64,000 bases of DNA from assembly GCF_045207785.1 (NCBI RefSeq), contig NZ_CP108776.1, positions 2,852,001-2,916,000 on the forward strand. The letters are read 5' to 3'. Shown here piece after piece: positions 62,903 to 64,000 of the stretch. Positions within the stretch are counted from its first letter, which is position 1; every line of letters begins with the position of its first letter. The DNA is from Embleya sp045207785 (lineage in GTDB: Bacteria > Actinomycetota > Actinomycetes > Streptomycetales > Streptomycetaceae). The position numbers and the translations under genes are program-made. The notes under the pieces are model-generated. The model made no database searches. It was not told the origin of the DNA and saw only the letters and a program-made list of their open reading frames with translations.

Positions 62903-63058
62903 TTACCAGTACTCGACGACCCTGGTCTTGTGTCCGGTGGCCTTGGTGTGCGCCTTCGCCGCCACCTGGGCCGCGTCCTTCGACCGGTACCGCTGGCGGT
63001 CCGCGTCGGACTTCGACGGACAACCGTTCTCCTGGCAGACCCATCCCCACGTGCTCAT
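62903..63058 (-). CDS. Small hypothetical protein with C-x5-C motif
   Basis: 51 residues: MSTWGWVCQENGCPS, then a basic helical part rich in Ala/Lys/Arg and ending KTRVVEYW. Cysteines 8 and 13 with histidines 36 and 43 could bind zinc. GGAGG abuts the ATG at 63064 and is six bases from ATG 63058, so 63058 is chosen. Its promoter would lie in the low-GC region to the right. Not recognised. Confidence 0.6.
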   Translation of the reverse strand: MSTWGWVCQENGCPSKSDADRQRYRSKDAAQVAAKAHTKATGHKTRVVEYW

Positions 63059-63433
63059 GGACATCCTCCAGTCATCACAGACGCCGCTCACGCCCCAACC
63101 GGGTGGGACGCGAATGACTTGCTCGGCCACAGCAGCACTTGTCACGGCCAAGCGGCCGCCACCCGGCGCACCATGACACGCTTGTGACCAAACCCGGACG
63201 ATCAGGAGAAAATCGTTTCCCTTTTGAAGGCCGAACGCATCGCGATCGACACACAAAGGATGCAATAACGCGATCAATCATCTTTTATGACAATTACGAG
63301 AGAAGAGTGACGCACACTCCCTCGCAGGAGTGACGGCCCGCAAGACGACCCTGTCCACTGCCGGTGGGGCGCAGAAGGTCATGTCAACCGGCCGGGACCT
63401 CGAATGGACGTCTCGAGCGTTGGCCGGCAAAGG
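63059..63433. other. Low-GC intergenic region
   Basis: About 375 bases without a convincing gene. Bases 63215-63310 are AT-rich for this genome and are probably promoter DNA for the minus-strand small gene. A short hairpin CACTCC-CTCGCA-GGAGTG is at 63315-63332. Short open frames lack ribosome-binding sites and codon bias. Confidence 0.45.
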
Positions 63434-64000
63434 TCACGAACTCGGGACGTCGACCGGCTCCACCCGCAGCGGCACGGTGCCGCCCGAGACGCACTCGCCC
63501 GTGTCCAGCCGCCACTTCCAGTGGTGCCGAGGGCATTCGAGCACGCCGGCCTCGACGTCCGCGTGCGCGAGATCCTCGCCGGCGTGCGGACAGAAGCGCT
63601 GCATCCGCACGCCGCACCGCTCGATGGACTCGCCGTGCGCGGCCGACTCGCGTTCGCGGACCATCTGCATCGTCTGGACCGGACGCTCGCCGTAGCGCAG
63701 CAGGCTCATCAGGGTCAGGTCGAAGACGTCCGGGTCCCGGGCCAGGCCGAGCCGCATCGACAGCAGGGCCTCCTCCCAGCCCACCGCGCCGTCCACGATC
63801 GCGCGCAGCACCCGCTGCGGGACCTCGATCGTGTAGGCGGGGTCGACCGGTTCGTCCTCGAGCACGATGTCGCCCGCGATCCGACCGAGCCGCACCGCCC
63901 ACGAACCACCGCCCGCGCGCAGCCGGATGTCCTTGCGCCAGTCGCCCAGGAAACGCTTGTTCCAGCTCTGCAGGCGGGCGAAGTACGCGTCCAGCTCGGC
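63434..64000 (-). CDS. Rieske [2Fe-2S] domain protein (5' end outside window)
   Basis: The C-terminal 188 residues are present; the frame stays open to the window edge. A Rieske centre is clear near the end: FCPHAGEDLAHADVEAGVLE followed by CPRHHWKWRLDTGECV, giving the C-x-H and C-x-x-H ligand pairs. It is placed at the C terminus, opposite to ring-hydroxylating oxygenases. The part before it (LDAYFARLQSWNKRFLGDWR, RLGRIAGDIVLEDEPVDPAY) is not recognised; a metallo-hydrolase domain further upstream is possible. The C-terminal Rieske position suggests an electron-transfer add-on. Confidence 0.8.
   Translation of the reverse strand, partial: AELDAYFARLQSWNKRFLGDWRKDIRLRAGGGSWAVRLGRIAGDIVLEDEPVDPAYTIEVPQRVLRAIVDGAVGWEEALLSMRLGLARDPDVFDLTLMSLLRYGERPVQTMQMVRERESAAHGESIERCGVRMQRFCPHAGEDLAHADVEAGVLECPRHHWKWRLDTGECVSGGTVPLRVEPVDVPSS

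Noticed and set aside
63215..63310. AT-rich segment as an insertion sequence end or attachment site
   Set aside because: No inverted terminal repeats, target duplication, tRNA end or transposase nearby; more likely promoter DNA.

Overview
The window is high-GC actinobacterial DNA, and gene content and order point to a Streptomyces or close relative in the family Streptomycetaceae. Pointers are the AccA2-type biotinylated acyl-CoA carboxylase chain, the afsQ1-afsQ2-lipoprotein operon divergent from sigQ, GTG starts, the intergenic 'GGCG-TTGAGGCC' type repeats, and many coupled start/stop overlaps. From memory, much of the left four fifths (accA2, DeoR regulator, lpdA, purine nucleoside phosphorylase, phosphohexomutase, deoC, adenosine deaminase, afsQ/sigQ, deoA/cdd/transporter, sdhCDAB) resembles one region of the S. 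coelicolor chromosome. The mazG/SurA-like/mfd block belongs elsewhere there, so a synteny break probably lies near 53.1-53.3 kb. This was not computed.

Layout. 0-7 kb: a cut-off MmyB-type regulator, GNAT acetyltransferase, accA2, a DeoR/GlpR regulator, the LpdA-type quinone reductase and a gamma-glutamylcyclotransferase-like gene. 7-15 kb: nucleoside phosphorylase, phosphohexomutase, deoC and two tandem aldehyde dehydrogenase genes, the second truncated and without catalytic residues. 15.4-18.8 kb: a compact minus-strand cassette with a WXG100-like protein, a large WXG-type effector-like protein, a membrane protein and a PsbP/Mog1-like protein. 19-25 kb: regulator/enzyme pairs (MerR/ABM monooxygenase, HxlR/nitroreductase, LysR/MFS). 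24.7-34.4 kb: adenosine deaminase, a secreted trypsin-like protease, the afsQ/sigQ signalling locus and an exo/endonuclease-phosphatase. 34.4-34.8 kb: a low-GC orphan gene. 35-42.5 kb: a nucleoside operon (BMP lipoprotein, ATPase, two permeases, cytidine deaminase, thymidine phosphorylase). 42.8-49.3 kb: an M20 amidohydrolase, then mutA-mutB-meaB. 49.7-53.1 kb: sdhCDAB. 53.1-64 kb: a two-repeat CRISPR remnant, mazG, a SurA-N lipoprotein, mfd, an aldehyde dehydrogenase, a methyltransferase-like gene beside a nucleotide-sugar dehydrogenase, and the 3' part of a Rieske protein.

How the genes work together. The strongest systems-level signal is a nucleoside salvage regulon. A 12-base palindrome of form CTACGCG-CGTAG lies in the promoter regions of four separate units: punA, deoC, add and the BMP/ABC/cdd/deoA operon. 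Together these import nucleosides, deaminate adenosine and cytidine, phosphorolyse purine and pyrimidine nucleosides and cleave deoxyribose-5-phosphate. The phosphohexomutase and the aldehyde dehydrogenase next to deoC could handle sugar phosphates and acetaldehyde. The regulator is not known; the DeoR-family protein in the window is one candidate. Propionate-derived carbon (AccA2, MutAB) could enter the TCA cycle as succinate, next to sdh.

Several genes (DeoR regulator, GGCT, punA, deoC, ABM monooxygenase, HxlR, MFS, add, mutA) have a TAnnnT box 6-7 bases before the start codon and no clear ribosome-binding site, as expected for leaderless transcripts. Candidates for poorly described biology are the WXG cassette at 15.4-18.8 kb, the nucleoside palindrome, the catalytically dead aldehyde dehydrogenase partner and the CRISPR remnant. 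No tRNA, rRNA, insertion sequence, cas gene or replication origin was seen.
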